From CAZFCK01 sp964517355 (GTDB taxonomy: Bacteria; Desulfobacterota; Desulfovibrionia; Desulfovibrionales; Desulfovibrionaceae), in assembly GCA_964517355.1 (NCBI GenBank), contig CAZFCK010000051.1, positions 1 to 23,325 on the forward strand: DNA of 23,325 nt, given 5' to 3'. Positions 1 to 7,766 of the stretch are shown here, in pieces. The position numbers were made by a program, and so were the translations under genes. Below the pieces are notes generated by a model. That model searched no databases. It was not told the DNA's origin and saw nothing but the letters and a program-made list of their open reading frames with translations. The number at the start of each line of letters is the position of its first letter. Within the stretch, counting starts at the first letter, position 1.

Positions 1-3
1 AGA

Positions 4-48
4 GAAATGCATAAGAGCATCTAGCGCTTTTCAAGCGTGAGATGCTCT
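4..48. repeat. Palindromic repeat, left copy
   Basis: This 45-bp segment recurs as an exact reverse complement at 23280-23324. Its core at 14-48 is a dyad: outer arms AGAGCATCT and AGATGCTCT (9 bp), a 2-nt mismatch on each side, inner arms CGCTT and AAGCG, and a 3-nt loop. Positions 4-13 match the other copy outside the hairpin, so the repeat unit is larger than the stem-loop and may continue beyond the window. It looks like a REP-type intergenic element and could also fold as a transcription terminator for a gene to the left. Confidence 0.85.
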
Positions 49-54
49 AGTCTA

Positions 55-84
55 TTGACAGGTGGGAAACGCTGCTGCAATAAT
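55..84 (+). promoter_or_regulatory. Sigma70-like promoter of the REC-REC-GGDEF / PilZ operon
   Basis: A perfect -35 box TTGACA (55-60) is followed after 18 nt by AATAAT (79-84), a 5/6 match to the -10 consensus. A perfect TATAAT lies at 85-90, but 24 nt from this -35 it is too far to pair with it. Transcription would start near 91, leaving a leader of about 50 nt before the ATG at 144. Confidence 0.55.
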
Positions 85-143
85 TATAATGGTGAAAGCT
101 GGCGAGCACGGATATGTTTATATGAATTAAAAGGATAGATGTA

Positions 144-1403
144 ATGCGCATCCTTGTGGTGGAAGATACGAAGGTATTTGCCAATATGCTGCAACGCCGG
201 ATTGCTTCTGAGCTGGGATTTGAAGTCGTTGTCACAACCAGCCTTGCATCCACGAAGCAATTGCTGCGCGATACGCATCTGTCTTTTGACGCGGCGCTTC
301 TTGATTTAACGTTGACTGACTCCTATCATGGTGAAATTGTGGACTATGTGGCTCCACGCATGCCTTCAATCGTGCTCACCGGCAATATGGATCAGGAAAC
401 CCGCGATAAGATGTGGGAAAAAAACATCGTCGATTATGTTGTCAAGGAAAATACCGAAAGCATAACCTATGTCGTCAACGCGCTTGACAGGTTGCATAAA
501 AACAAGACGATAACCGTATTGCTTGTGGACGATTCCGCCATGACGCGCCGGCAACTCGGAAATCTTCTGAAGGTGCATGGCTTTCAAGTGCTCCTGGCGG
601 GAGACGGACAACAGGGGTTGGAAAAGTTGCTTGAGCACCCCCAGGTGAAGCTGGTTATCACGGATTGTATCATGCCGCGCATGGACGGCTTCATTTTTGT
701 GCGGGAAATCAGGCGAATATATGATAAGAACCGGTTGGCGATCATAGGAATGTCCGCAGAGGGTGACGGGTTCATGTCTGCCGGCTTTCTTAAATCCGGG
801 GCCAATGATTTTTTAAAAAAGCCGTTTGTGAGCGAGGAGTTCTATTGCCGGGTAAATCACAACATTGAAATGCTTGAATACATAGCGGCGATAGAGCGCC
901 TGTCCAACGAAGATCCGCTCACAGGTCTTTACAACCGGCGTTGTTTTTTCAATAAGGGATATGCCCTGGTGGAGGATGCTGTCCGCACCAAGCGTACGCT
1001 GGCCTGCATCATGCTGGATATTGATTCATTTAAGGTGATCAACGACACTTACGGGCACGATGCGGGCGATCTTGTGCTTGTGCGTTTGGCAGAAATATTG
1101 CGTGGTTTTTTTGGCGGACAGAGCATAGTGGCCAGGTTCGGTGGCGAGGAATTTTGCGTGCTGCTTCCTGATGTGTCGATTCCAGAGGTGCGCAGACTTT
1201 GTGAACAGCTGCGCGCCGCAGTCGAAGCCGCCACAGTGAAAACGACCGATGACACCGTGAATTTTACCGTGAGCGTCGGATGTTGCGATATTGCCGGCGC
1301 CTCGTTGGCCCAAGTGGTGCGGCAGGCCGACGCTTTGCTCTATGAGGCAAAGCGTTCAGGGAAAAACAGAGTGTTGTATTCCGAGAACATACTCGGTGCA
1401 TAA
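144..1403 (+). CDS. Diguanylate cyclase response regulator (REC-REC-GGDEF)
   Basis: A 419-aa cytoplasmic protein that probably makes c-di-GMP from two GTP under phosphorelay control. Two receiver domains come first: residues 1-118 (acidic E7/D8, acceptor D54, K101) and 124-240 (D129/D130, acceptor D174, K225/K226). A GGDEF domain follows at about 253-415, with GGEEF at 333-337 and the substrate-site segment LDIDSFKVINDTYGH at about 291-305. The upstream RxxD inhibitory site is absent (Gly and Ser occupy those positions), so product feedback through the I-site is not expected. The tandem-REC plus GGDEF layout resembles PleD. AAGGA at 131-135, 8 nt before the ATG, supports the start. The PilZ gene follows after 5 bp, so synthase and effector are probably one operon. 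No partner kinase is in the window. Confidence 0.93.
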   Translation: MRILVVEDTKVFANMLQRRIASELGFEVVVTTSLASTKQLLRDTHLSFDAALLDLTLTDSYHGEIVDYVAPRMPSIVLTGNMDQETRDKMWEKNIVDYVVKENTESITYVVNALDRLHKNKTITVLLVDDSAMTRRQLGNLLKVHGFQVLLAGDGQQGLEKLLEHPQVKLVITDCIMPRMDGFIFVREIRRIYDKNRLAIIGMSAEGDGFMSAGFLKSGANDFLKKPFVSEEFYCRVNHNIEMLEYIAAIERLSNEDPLTGLYNRRCFFNKGYALVEDAVRTKRTLACIMLDIDSFKVINDTYGHDAGDLVLVRLAEILRGFFGGQSIVARFGGEEFCVLLPDVSIPEVRRLCEQLRAAVEAATVKTTDDTVNFTVSVGCCDIAGASLAQVVRQADALLYEAKRSGKNRVLYSENILGA

Positions 1404-1408
1404 AGCCT

Positions 1409-2107
1409 ATGCCCATAGTCAACGTAACGAATACGGAAGTGCCGGCATTCGCTCCACAGCTGAACGTGGTCGTGGGGAGCACGGCTCTTGTCGAACCTCA
1501 AGGCGTTGGGGAACGATTTAAGACGACCTTTGTCGGATGGGATACGGGGCGGTTCATAATTTTGCGTCTCCCGAGCAGACTCGAATTGCGGGAGCACCTC
1601 TATACGGGGAAATTGGTCATTGTGCGGTACTTGAGCTGCAGTGGCGACGTCTGCGGCTTTCAATCCGCAATTCATGGCATAAATTATAAACCGCAGCATC
1701 TGCTTTTTCTGGACTATCCCGCCAAACTGGAGACTTTTCATCTGCGTAAGGAAAGCAGAGTGGATTGTTTTCTCCCGGCGACTTTGACCCTGCAAGACGG
1801 CAGTACGCAACAGGCGTCCATTGTCAACATCTCAAAGGGCGGCTGCCGTATTGGTCTGGGGTCGGCCCTGGGAGAGCACGGCTTCACTGTAGGGCAAGAG
1901 ATAGTCTGTGAATTTGTGATGTTGGGACAAGACTACGCGGCGAAAAGGTTTGTGGCTCTTGTACGCAGCATTTCGGATGAAAATGCGAAAACGTTTATAG
2001 GGGTAGAGTTCAAAGAGGTTGACGCGGCGTTGCGTGACGATATCGAAAAATATGTGCAATCCGTGAGCGACTATCTCGCAGTTGGGTGTCCTGAAAAACA
2101 TGGTTAG
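1409..2107 (+). CDS. YcgR-like PilZ domain protein (c-di-GMP receptor)
   Basis: A 232-aa protein with an N-terminal beta-rich YcgR/flagellar-brake-like domain (about residues 15-105) and a C-terminal PilZ domain (about 112-225). The two c-di-GMP binding motifs are intact: RKESR at 113-117 (RxxxR) and NISKGG at 140-145 ([D/N]xSxxG). In the YcgR family such proteins bind c-di-GMP and act on flagellar motor or envelope targets; the specific target here is unknown. The ATG lies 5 bp after the stop codon of the diguanylate cyclase gene without a strong Shine-Dalgarno sequence of its own, which suggests translational coupling. No signal peptide or membrane segment is visible. The PilZ assignment is secure; the brake-domain label is by similarity of layout. 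Confidence 0.85.
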   Translation: MPIVNVTNTEVPAFAPQLNVVVGSTALVEPQGVGERFKTTFVGWDTGRFIILRLPSRLELREHLYTGKLVIVRYLSCSGDVCGFQSAIHGINYKPQHLLFLDYPAKLETFHLRKESRVDCFLPATLTLQDGSTQQASIVNISKGGCRIGLGSALGEHGFTVGQEIVCEFVMLGQDYAAKRFVALVRSISDENAKTFIGVEFKEVDAALRDDIEKYVQSVSDYLAVGCPEKHG

Positions 2108-2220
2108 GACGTGGAGCGAATGAAGTTGCGTGAGGTGAACCCTTTCAAAACTCTATAAAATCCTGAAACTCTAGCATGTTAACCTTATGTGGTTGTTTCC
2201 TTTACTCCGAAAGTGCCTTC

Positions 2221-2268
2221 GGGGGAAAACCTTTCTGTAGAATGGTTCTCCGCCCCAAACTCCGTTTT
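2221..2268. terminator. Possible hairpin terminator between convergent genes
   Basis: Between the convergent PilZ gene and the NMT1-GGDEF gene, GGGGGAAAACC (2221-2231) can pair with GGTTCTCCGCCCC (2244-2256) with one mismatch and a 2-nt bulge. A T5 run begins 8 nt further on in the + direction. It is imperfect and the T run is displaced, so the call is tentative. The rest of 2108-2301 shows nothing else. Confidence 0.3.
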
Positions 2269-2301
2269 TCTCGTCCGTGAATAAGTTTTTCCGGCGGAAA
2301 T

Positions 2302-4383
2302 TTATTCATCCTTGTCCGGCAGCCATGCTTCCACGCGATTGCGCCCTCTTTGCTTGGCGTTGTAGAGCGCCCAGTCTGCATACCGCATGAGCGGTTCCAA
2401 TTCGGTGGTCGCCCCCAACTCCGCCACACCAGCGCTTACCGAAAGCTGCATTTTTTCTTTGTCTTGAGCCAATGTGATCCGTTGTGTTTGTATACGGATG
2501 CGCTCGGCGACGATGCATGCGTCATTGAGGGTTGTTTCGGGAAGCAAGACCACGAATTCCTCGCCGCCTATGCGGGCGAAAAGGTCGGTTGTGCGTATTT
2601 CCTGGAGAACGACGTCTGCGAAGGCGGTCAGCGCATGGTCGCCGGTTTCGTGTCCATGGGTGTCGTTAATCCTTTTGAAGTGGTCCAGGTCGAAAATAGC
2701 CAGACATAAGGGGTGATTGTAGCGCATGGCCCGAGAGATTTCCTGGGTTGCGTGCTCCGTGAAATAGCGGCGGTTTTTGGCGCCGGTGAGGCTGTCGGTT
2801 ATCGCCAGGAGCTTGAGTTTTTCTTCGGTCTGTTTGCGCAGTGTCGCATCGCGCACGCTCCCTACCGCGCACCATTGTCCGCCGTGCTGGAACGAAGCCA
2901 CCACCACCTCCACGGGAAACGTTGAGCCGTCTTTCCGTATGGCCGTGAGGTCCGTTGTCTGGCCGATAATGGGACCCTGTCCGCTGAGCGTGAAGCGCTG
3001 CATCGCACGCTGCGCCAACATGCTGTCCTTTTCACTGGCGATGAGCTCATGCACCGCGTGCCCCATGGCTTCAGTCGCGGTATATCCGAACATACTTTCA
3101 GCTCCGTCATTCCAGAACGATATCTTGCCATAGGCGCCGATCATGATAATGGCGTCCAGAGTGGCGTTACTCATGGCGCGAATAGTTTCCTCGCTTTCGC
3201 GCAAAGCTTGCTCGGCATGTCTGCGTTCCATTATTTCTTTTGATAGTTCGGCATTAAGCTGTGAAAGTTCCGCGACCCGTATACGCACGGAACGCTTAAG
3301 GCGGAAGTTGAAAACAAAAAGCAGACAGGAAAGCGAGAGAGCGGCGGCCATGACGATGAAGAACCACCAGAGAAAACGCTCCATGATGGAAGAGGGACCG
3401 GGAGTGTATATGAAGCGGGCAATATCGTAATGCGCTTTGGCCATGCCGAGGTTGACGTAGGTTTGGGCCATGGCGTTCCAGCGACCGGGGTTCATATGCC
3501 CCACCTGGACGAGATCGGGCAGAACGAGTTGTTTTATGGTCTGGGCCTCATAACGTAAATGGTCGCGCGTTTTTTTCGTATCGTATTTGGTGAGAAGCAG
3601 CTCGATGATCTCTTCAGGATGGCGAAGGGCGTATTCCCAGCCCATGAGGCTTGCCTGGCGAAACGCTTCCACCGTATCCGGATGCTTATTCAGGAACTCT
3701 GTGGAAGTAAAAAGGCAATCACCATAAAAATCAACCCCATAAGTACCTGGACGGATAAAGGTGCAGGGAATGCCGCGCTCCAGCAAATAATAGGGTGTGT
3801 TGGTGATATACGCTCCTGTGGCGTCGATACGTCCGTCAAGCAGTTCTTCAATGTCCCATGTGACTGGGGCCAACATGAGCTTTTCTTTTTGCAGGCCTTC
3901 ATCCCAGAGCATTGCCCAAAGATCGGGTTGACCATCAGGATCAAGCATGAGCCGTTTGCCCACCAGTTGATGGGGGCTGTTGATGCGGCTGGATTTGAGC
4001 GTCATGATCACGTTGGGGGAATGCTGCATGATCACGGCAAGAGCGACGACTGGTTCTCCATGAAGGTATTTAAGCAATAGTTCGGGGCCGGCGGTACCGA
4101 AATCCGCCTGGCCGCGCAGTATGGGACTCAGATAATCTGTGTCTTTACTATACGGCGACAAGGTTACGTCTAAACCGGCCTGGGCGTAGTAGCCCTTCTC
4201 CAGCGCCGCGTAATAGCCAGCGAATTGAAACTGGTGATGCCATTTAAGCTGCAGCGTCACCTTGCGCGGAGAGGAGTCCGGTAAGACCATTGCCGGTGCT
4301 GCGAGAACGCCGAGAAGAGCGCACAACAATATGCAAATCCGGTTGAGGTGATTGTGAGTTCGATTTTTCGTACGATGCGCCAT
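2302..4383 (-). CDS. NMT1/THI5-like sensor diguanylate cyclase (SBP-TM-PAS-GGDEF)
   Basis: A 693-aa inner-membrane protein. An N-terminal signal/anchor (hydrophobic stretch ICILLCALLGVLAAPAM) precedes a periplasmic NMT1/THI5-type substrate-binding domain, recognisable by KWHHQFQFAGYYAALEKGYY. A transmembrane helix (about residues 337-361, numbering from this ATG), a short coiled coil, a PAS domain and a GGDEF domain follow. The catalytic motif is GGEEF (606-610), preceded by an intact RxxD inhibitory site (RTTD, 597-600), so c-di-GMP feedback inhibition is expected. The ligand is unknown; relatives of this domain bind pyrimidines such as the thiamine precursor HMP. I prefer the ATG at 4383; an in-frame GTG at 4407 would add eight residues, and neither has a clear ribosome site. 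It lies downstream of the dsr operon on the same strand but 420 bp away, so it probably has its own promoter. Confidence 0.9.
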   Translation of the reverse strand: MAHRTKNRTHNHLNRICILLCALLGVLAAPAMVLPDSSPRKVTLQLKWHHQFQFAGYYAALEKGYYAQAGLDVTLSPYSKDTDYLSPILRGQADFGTAGPELLLKYLHGEPVVALAVIMQHSPNVIMTLKSSRINSPHQLVGKRLMLDPDGQPDLWAMLWDEGLQKEKLMLAPVTWDIEELLDGRIDATGAYITNTPYYLLERGIPCTFIRPGTYGVDFYGDCLFTSTEFLNKHPDTVEAFRQASLMGWEYALRHPEEIIELLLTKYDTKKTRDHLRYEAQTIKQLVLPDLVQVGHMNPGRWNAMAQTYVNLGMAKAHYDIARFIYTPGPSSIMERFLWWFFIVMAAALSLSCLLFVFNFRLKRSVRIRVAELSQLNAELSKEIMERRHAEQALRESEETIRAMSNATLDAIIMIGAYGKISFWNDGAESMFGYTATEAMGHAVHELIASEKDSMLAQRAMQRFTLSGQGPIIGQTTDLTAIRKDGSTFPVEVVVASFQHGGQWCAVGSVRDATLRKQTEEKLKLLAITDSLTGAKNRRYFTEHATQEISRAMRYNHPLCLAIFDLDHFKRINDTHGHETGDHALTAFADVVLQEIRTTDLFARIGGEEFVVLLPETTLNDACIVAERIRIQTQRITLAQDKEKMQLSVSAGVAELGATTELEPLMRYADWALYNAKQRGRNRVEAWLPDKDE

Positions 4384-4470
4384 GATAGTATCGTCAATTG
4401 ATGACACGGTGTTGAAGGGTGCACCACAACTACGGAATTTTGCTCTATTTCATATACGTTCTTTGGGGAG

Positions 4471-4487
4471 AGTTTTCCAGGAAAACT
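4471..4487. promoter_or_regulatory. Perfect 17-bp dyad, candidate operator of the NMT1-GGDEF gene
   Basis: AGTTTTCCAGGAAAACT is a perfect 8+1+8 palindrome about 90-105 bp upstream of the chosen ATG. On the - strand it overlaps a possible -35 (TGGAAA), which is followed 17 nt later by TATATG (4/6 match to a -10). Size and placement suit a dimeric repressor or activator. The regulator is not identified. Confidence 0.45.
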
Positions 4488-4667
4488 TTCACGGGAGCAA
4501 GAAGGGTAAAGGCGGGGTGAGTGATAGCGCGATGCAACGGTCAATAGTAAATCGCAATACGGTTATGTCTTTTGCTGCGAAAGTACCACCTGGAGGAAAT
4601 GACCGCGTTGCCGGGGTGCTCCTCCCGGCCTCATCACAGTGGCGGCATATTTATCATTGAGGATATC

Positions 4668-4686
4668 ATTTCAAAACGTTTCTGAA
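4668..4686. promoter_or_regulatory. Near-perfect AT-rich dyad
   Basis: TTTCAAAACGTTTCTGAAA contains the perfect 8-bp palindrome AAACGTTT flanked by TTTC and GAAA arms, with a one-base offset on one side. It lies between the dsr amidase stop and the NMT1-GGDEF promoter region. It could be a protein-binding site; there is no direct evidence. Confidence 0.25.
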
Positions 4687-4827
4687 AGAGGTTCTTTTCC
4701 TCGAAAAATCATATTCGCATTACCCTTCGTCGATAAGGGGATAACCACGTTTCCGAAAACTCTTAATCCGCTGGAAAAAGGCTCGGATCTTGTCAGGAGA
4801 ATGCGTAAGGAGATAATTGCTGGGGGG

Positions 4828-6216
4828 TTACAACAAGGCTTTCCGGAAACGAATGGCCGCGGAAACAAAGTTCGGCGCCCATTCCGGAACGCCCAAGGCA
4901 TGGACGTGTGTGTAAGTGGCCAAGGTGTTTTTATAGACCAGTCCGTCGAGACCGGCCAAAATTCCTTCGCCGCGTGCCAGTCTGAGAGCGAATGTCAGTT
5001 CCGCCCCATCCGCCGCAACGGCTCGCGAATAATGAAATTCGTGCCCGCGTAAGGTCTTGCCTTGGCTGAAGAAAGGGTTAGGGTGATCGACAGCGGCTTC
5101 GACATAGCCGAGGCCTTCAGGTTTTGCACCCAGCTCTATGCGAATCGGAAAGACGCCGGCCATGGGAAATTGTTGTCCCTCATGCACAATGCCTTGGCAG
5201 AGGTACATAAAACCACCGCATTCCGCAAAAACGGGCATGCCCATTTCCACCAGCTGCCGCACGCGCTGTCGTATGCGTGTATTTTTGGCCAAGGCCTCGG
5301 CGTGCAGCTCAGGGTAGCCGCCCCCTATGTACAGACCGCCGATTTCGGGCCAATCGTCTTGCGACAGAATGCTCAACTCGACGATATCGGCTCCGGCGCG
5401 CTGCAAGGCCTCGATATTCTCTTCATAATAGAACCACATGGCTGCGTCCCTGATGATTCCGATGCTCACGCCTCGAGCAGGGGTCTGGCGGGGCCACAAG
5501 GTTTCTGCCAGGCGTTTGGCCTCGGGCACAGGGGGGGCGCTTACAGCGATATTCCAGAGGGCGTCAAGATCGAGATGCTTTTCCATCATATCGGCCAGAT
5601 GGTCGAGCACTCTGTCGTCATGATGTTCGTGACTTGAGACGAGCCCCATATGGCGTTCTGGAATAGGGGTTTCGGACTTGGGAAGCATACCCAGCACAGG
5701 CACGCCGGTATAATGTTCTATGGCCTGGCGCAACATGGAGCGGTGGCGCTGTCCGGCTGTGCGGTTGCAAATCACGCCTGCGATAGTGAGATTTTGTTCG
5801 AAATTGCAACATCCGGCAACGATAGCGGCGGCTGTGCGCGTCATCTTGGTGCAGTCCATGACAAGGATGACCGGAGCATGCAGCAGGCGGGCGAGAGCCG
5901 CTGTGGAGCAGGAGCCATGGAGGTCTTTGCCGTCGAAAAGGCCCCTGTTGCCTTCAATGCAGCAGACTTGGGCGTTTTGGGCCCTATGCCAGAAAAGCGC
6001 GCATAAGGCATCTTCAGACATGAGAAAAGGGTCCAGATTCGAAGCCCTGTTTTTGGCGGCCAAGCTCAGCCAAGCGGCATCGATATAATCCGGACCCTTT
6101 TTAAAAGGAATAACGGTATGTCCGCTGCGTACCCAGGCCCTGGCCAATCCCAAGGAGACAGTGGTTTTGCCAGACCCACCGTTTAACCCAGCGATTATAC
6201 AACGTGGCCGGTGCAT
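4828..6216 (-). CDS. dsrN: Cobyrinate a,c-diamide synthase-like amidase of the dsr operon (DsrN/CbiA type)
   Basis: A 462-aa enzyme with the CbiA layout. An ATP-binding domain has the P-loop GGSGKTT at 13-19 and KKGPDYID at 39-46. A class I glutamine amidotransferase domain (about 250-445) has nucleophile Cys333 in FAECGG and a catalytic-type His in THVH (437-440). CbiA enzymes use glutamine and ATP to amidate acetate side chains of cobyrinate or Ni-sirohydrochlorin. Because it follows dsrABD directly, the likely substrate is siroheme: Desulfovibrio sulfite reductase carries amidated siroheme and DsrN has been proposed for that step. A role in cobalamin synthesis cannot be excluded, although no other cob/cbi gene is nearby. 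The start lies 63 bp after dsrD, same strand, with a poor ribosome site (GAGG about 19 nt upstream). Length is normal for the family. Confidence 0.9.
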   Translation of the reverse strand: MHRPRCIIAGLNGGSGKTTVSLGLARAWVRSGHTVIPFKKGPDYIDAAWLSLAAKNRASNLDPFLMSEDALCALFWHRAQNAQVCCIEGNRGLFDGKDLHGSCSTAALARLLHAPVILVMDCTKMTRTAAAIVAGCCNFEQNLTIAGVICNRTAGQRHRSMLRQAIEHYTGVPVLGMLPKSETPIPERHMGLVSSHEHHDDRVLDHLADMMEKHLDLDALWNIAVSAPPVPEAKRLAETLWPRQTPARGVSIGIIRDAAMWFYYEENIEALQRAGADIVELSILSQDDWPEIGGLYIGGGYPELHAEALAKNTRIRQRVRQLVEMGMPVFAECGGFMYLCQGIVHEGQQFPMAGVFPIRIELGAKPEGLGYVEAAVDHPNPFFSQGKTLRGHEFHYSRAVAADGAELTFALRLARGEGILAGLDGLVYKNTLATYTHVHALGVPEWAPNFVSAAIRFRKALL

Positions 6217-6279
6217 GATGTCTTCGGTTGTGCCTCGGGCAATATGTCCATCGGTGAGACACGTTGTAAGAAAGGAAGA

Positions 6280-6522
6280 CTACTCCTCTCCCTCTTCAGT
6301 CGCATGTTGCTTGCCGGCGCCGGCAAGACCGTACATGGTGGTGCTGCCGCTGGACCAGAACTCGAGCTTTTGGTCATTGACAAGAGCGGTAAGAACCTTT
6401 TTTACTTCGCGGGCTTTCATGTCGGGCAGAGCCTTGGTGAAGTCGTTGAAGTAAAATTTGGTTTTGCCTTTTTTTTCCGCCAAGAAATCCAGAATAGCTT
6501 GTTTCGCTTCTTCCAGTTCCAT
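6280..6522 (-). CDS. dsrD: Dissimilatory sulfite reductase D (DsrD)
   Basis: An 80-aa acidic, winged-helix-type small protein. The segments FYFNDFTKALPDMKAREVKK and KLEFWSSGSTTMYGL are characteristic of DsrD. The ATG at 6522 is chosen because GAGG lies about 8-12 nt upstream and because the family is about 78-80 aa; the open frame extends 18 codons further upstream without family similarity. DsrD is encoded with dsrAB in sulfate reducers and has been reported as an activator of DsrAB rather than a DNA-binding regulator. The gene lies 62 bp after dsrB and 63 bp before the amidase gene, all on the same strand. Confidence 0.95.
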   Translation of the reverse strand: MELEEAKQAILDFLAEKKGKTKFYFNDFTKALPDMKAREVKKVLTALVNDQKLEFWSSGSTTMYGLAGAGKQHATEEGEE

Positions 6523-6584
6523 TGTAACCGCCTCTTTTTTACACCGGGCACAGATTCCTGTGCCCGGATAGTTCATGCGAACGT

Positions 6585-7745
6585 CTATTTAACGTGTTCT
6601 GTCCATTTGAAATGGGTGGACTGGCGCCAGGTGTAGTAGGCGTGATCACGGAAATCATCGATGCAGTGATGGGAGAACTCGAGACCGGTGATCTCGTAGA
6701 AGGATTCCCAGCCAATGCGTTCGGCCCAGTCGCCGATGCGCTCGTATTTCATGGCGTTGGCGGACCAGGCGTTGATGATGGTGCGGATGGTGTCGGTCAA
6801 GGTTTTCCAACGGGGAGGCTCGTTGGGGATGAAGGCCACAACGACCTTGGAGAGCTTGGGCTCGGAAATGCGGTTGGAAATCTTGCCGCCGAGCATGATG
6901 ACGCAGCCGTCGGCATCGCCGTCCGCCAAAGGCATGGAGGGGCACATGGTGTAGCAGTTGCCGCAGTACATGCAACGGTCGACTTTTACGGACACGCTGT
7001 TGAGTTTTTTGCCGTCAACTTCAACCTTGGTGGGCTTAATGGCGCCCAAGGGGCAAGCGGCAACGGCCAGGGGGATTTCACACAGGTTGTCCAGCCACTC
7101 GTGGTCGATGCGCGGGGGTTTGCGGTGGATGCCGACGATACCGATATCGGAGGCATGCACGGCGCCGCACATGTTCAGGCAGCAGGCCAGGGAAATGCGG
7201 CAGATGGCGGGCAAGGTCATGGACTGGAATTCAGCGAACATCTCGTCCATGATGGCCTTAACCGGACCGGAGGCGTCCATGGCCGGAGTGTGGCAATGCA
7301 CCCAGCCCTGGGTGTGGACAACGTTGGAAATGGAAGCGCCGGTGGCGCCGATGGGGAACTTGAAGCTGCCGCCGGCGAACTTGCGAGACTTCAGATCATC
7401 CTTCAGAGCCTGCAATTTAGCCTCGTCGTCAACCATGAATTCCACGTTGTTACGGGTGGTGAAACGCAGGTTGCCGCCGCAATATTTGTCGGCGATTTCG
7501 CACATCTCGCGAATATGGGTTACGCTCATCAAGCGCGCGGTGCCGCAACGGACGGTGAAAATCTTGTCGCCGCTTTCGGCCACGTGCACCAGAACACCGG
7601 GCTCCAGGATTTCATGGTAAATCCATTTACCCTTGTTCTCTTTGATGACAGAGGGGTAAAACTGTGCGTAATGCTTGGGGCCGATGTCAGTGATGCGGTT
7701 CTCCATCGGCTTGGCGGGATTGTACCCGGAAGAAATGAATGCCAT
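6585..7745 (-). CDS. dsrB: Dissimilatory sulfite reductase beta subunit (DsrB)
   Basis: A 386-aa subunit of the cytoplasmic alpha2beta2 siroheme sulfite reductase, which reduces sulfite with DsrC as sulfur-carrying co-substrate. The siroheme/[4Fe-4S] cysteines Cys151, Cys188, Cys189 and Cys193 are present (ICRISLACCLNMCGA). An inserted ferredoxin domain carries Cys231 and CMYCGNCYTMCP (Cys258, 261, 264, 268). Length and motif spacing match Desulfovibrio DsrB. GGAGG lies 9 nt before the ATG, and the gene begins 21 bp after the dsrA stop, so the two are co-transcribed. Nothing is truncated or unusual. Confidence 0.98.
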   Translation of the reverse strand: MAFISSGYNPAKPMENRITDIGPKHYAQFYPSVIKENKGKWIYHEILEPGVLVHVAESGDKIFTVRCGTARLMSVTHIREMCEIADKYCGGNLRFTTRNNVEFMVDDEAKLQALKDDLKSRKFAGGSFKFPIGATGASISNVVHTQGWVHCHTPAMDASGPVKAIMDEMFAEFQSMTLPAICRISLACCLNMCGAVHASDIGIVGIHRKPPRIDHEWLDNLCEIPLAVAACPLGAIKPTKVEVDGKKLNSVSVKVDRCMYCGNCYTMCPSMPLADGDADGCVIMLGGKISNRISEPKLSKVVVAFIPNEPPRWKTLTDTIRTIINAWSANAMKYERIGDWAERIGWESFYEITGLEFSHHCIDDFRDHAYYTWRQSTHFKWTEHVK

Positions 7746-7766
7746 GATATCTATCCTCCACTCTGC

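Larger units (their letters stand above)
4408..4827. other. Intergenic region between the dsr operon and the NMT1-GGDEF gene
   Basis: This 420-bp stretch has no convincing gene on either strand. It should hold the 3' end of the dsr transcript and the promoter of the NMT1-GGDEF gene. Two dyads stand out (4471-4487 and 4668-4686). I saw no clear intrinsic terminator just after the amidase stop; a weak stem CCCTT/AAGGG near 4721-4740 lacks a T tract. Confidence 0.6.

Noticed and set aside
85..90. Perfect TATAAT as -10 of the first operon
   Set aside because: It is 24 nt from the TTGACA, beyond usable spacing, and has no good -35 of its own at 17 nt; AATAAT at 79-84 fits better with the TTGACA.
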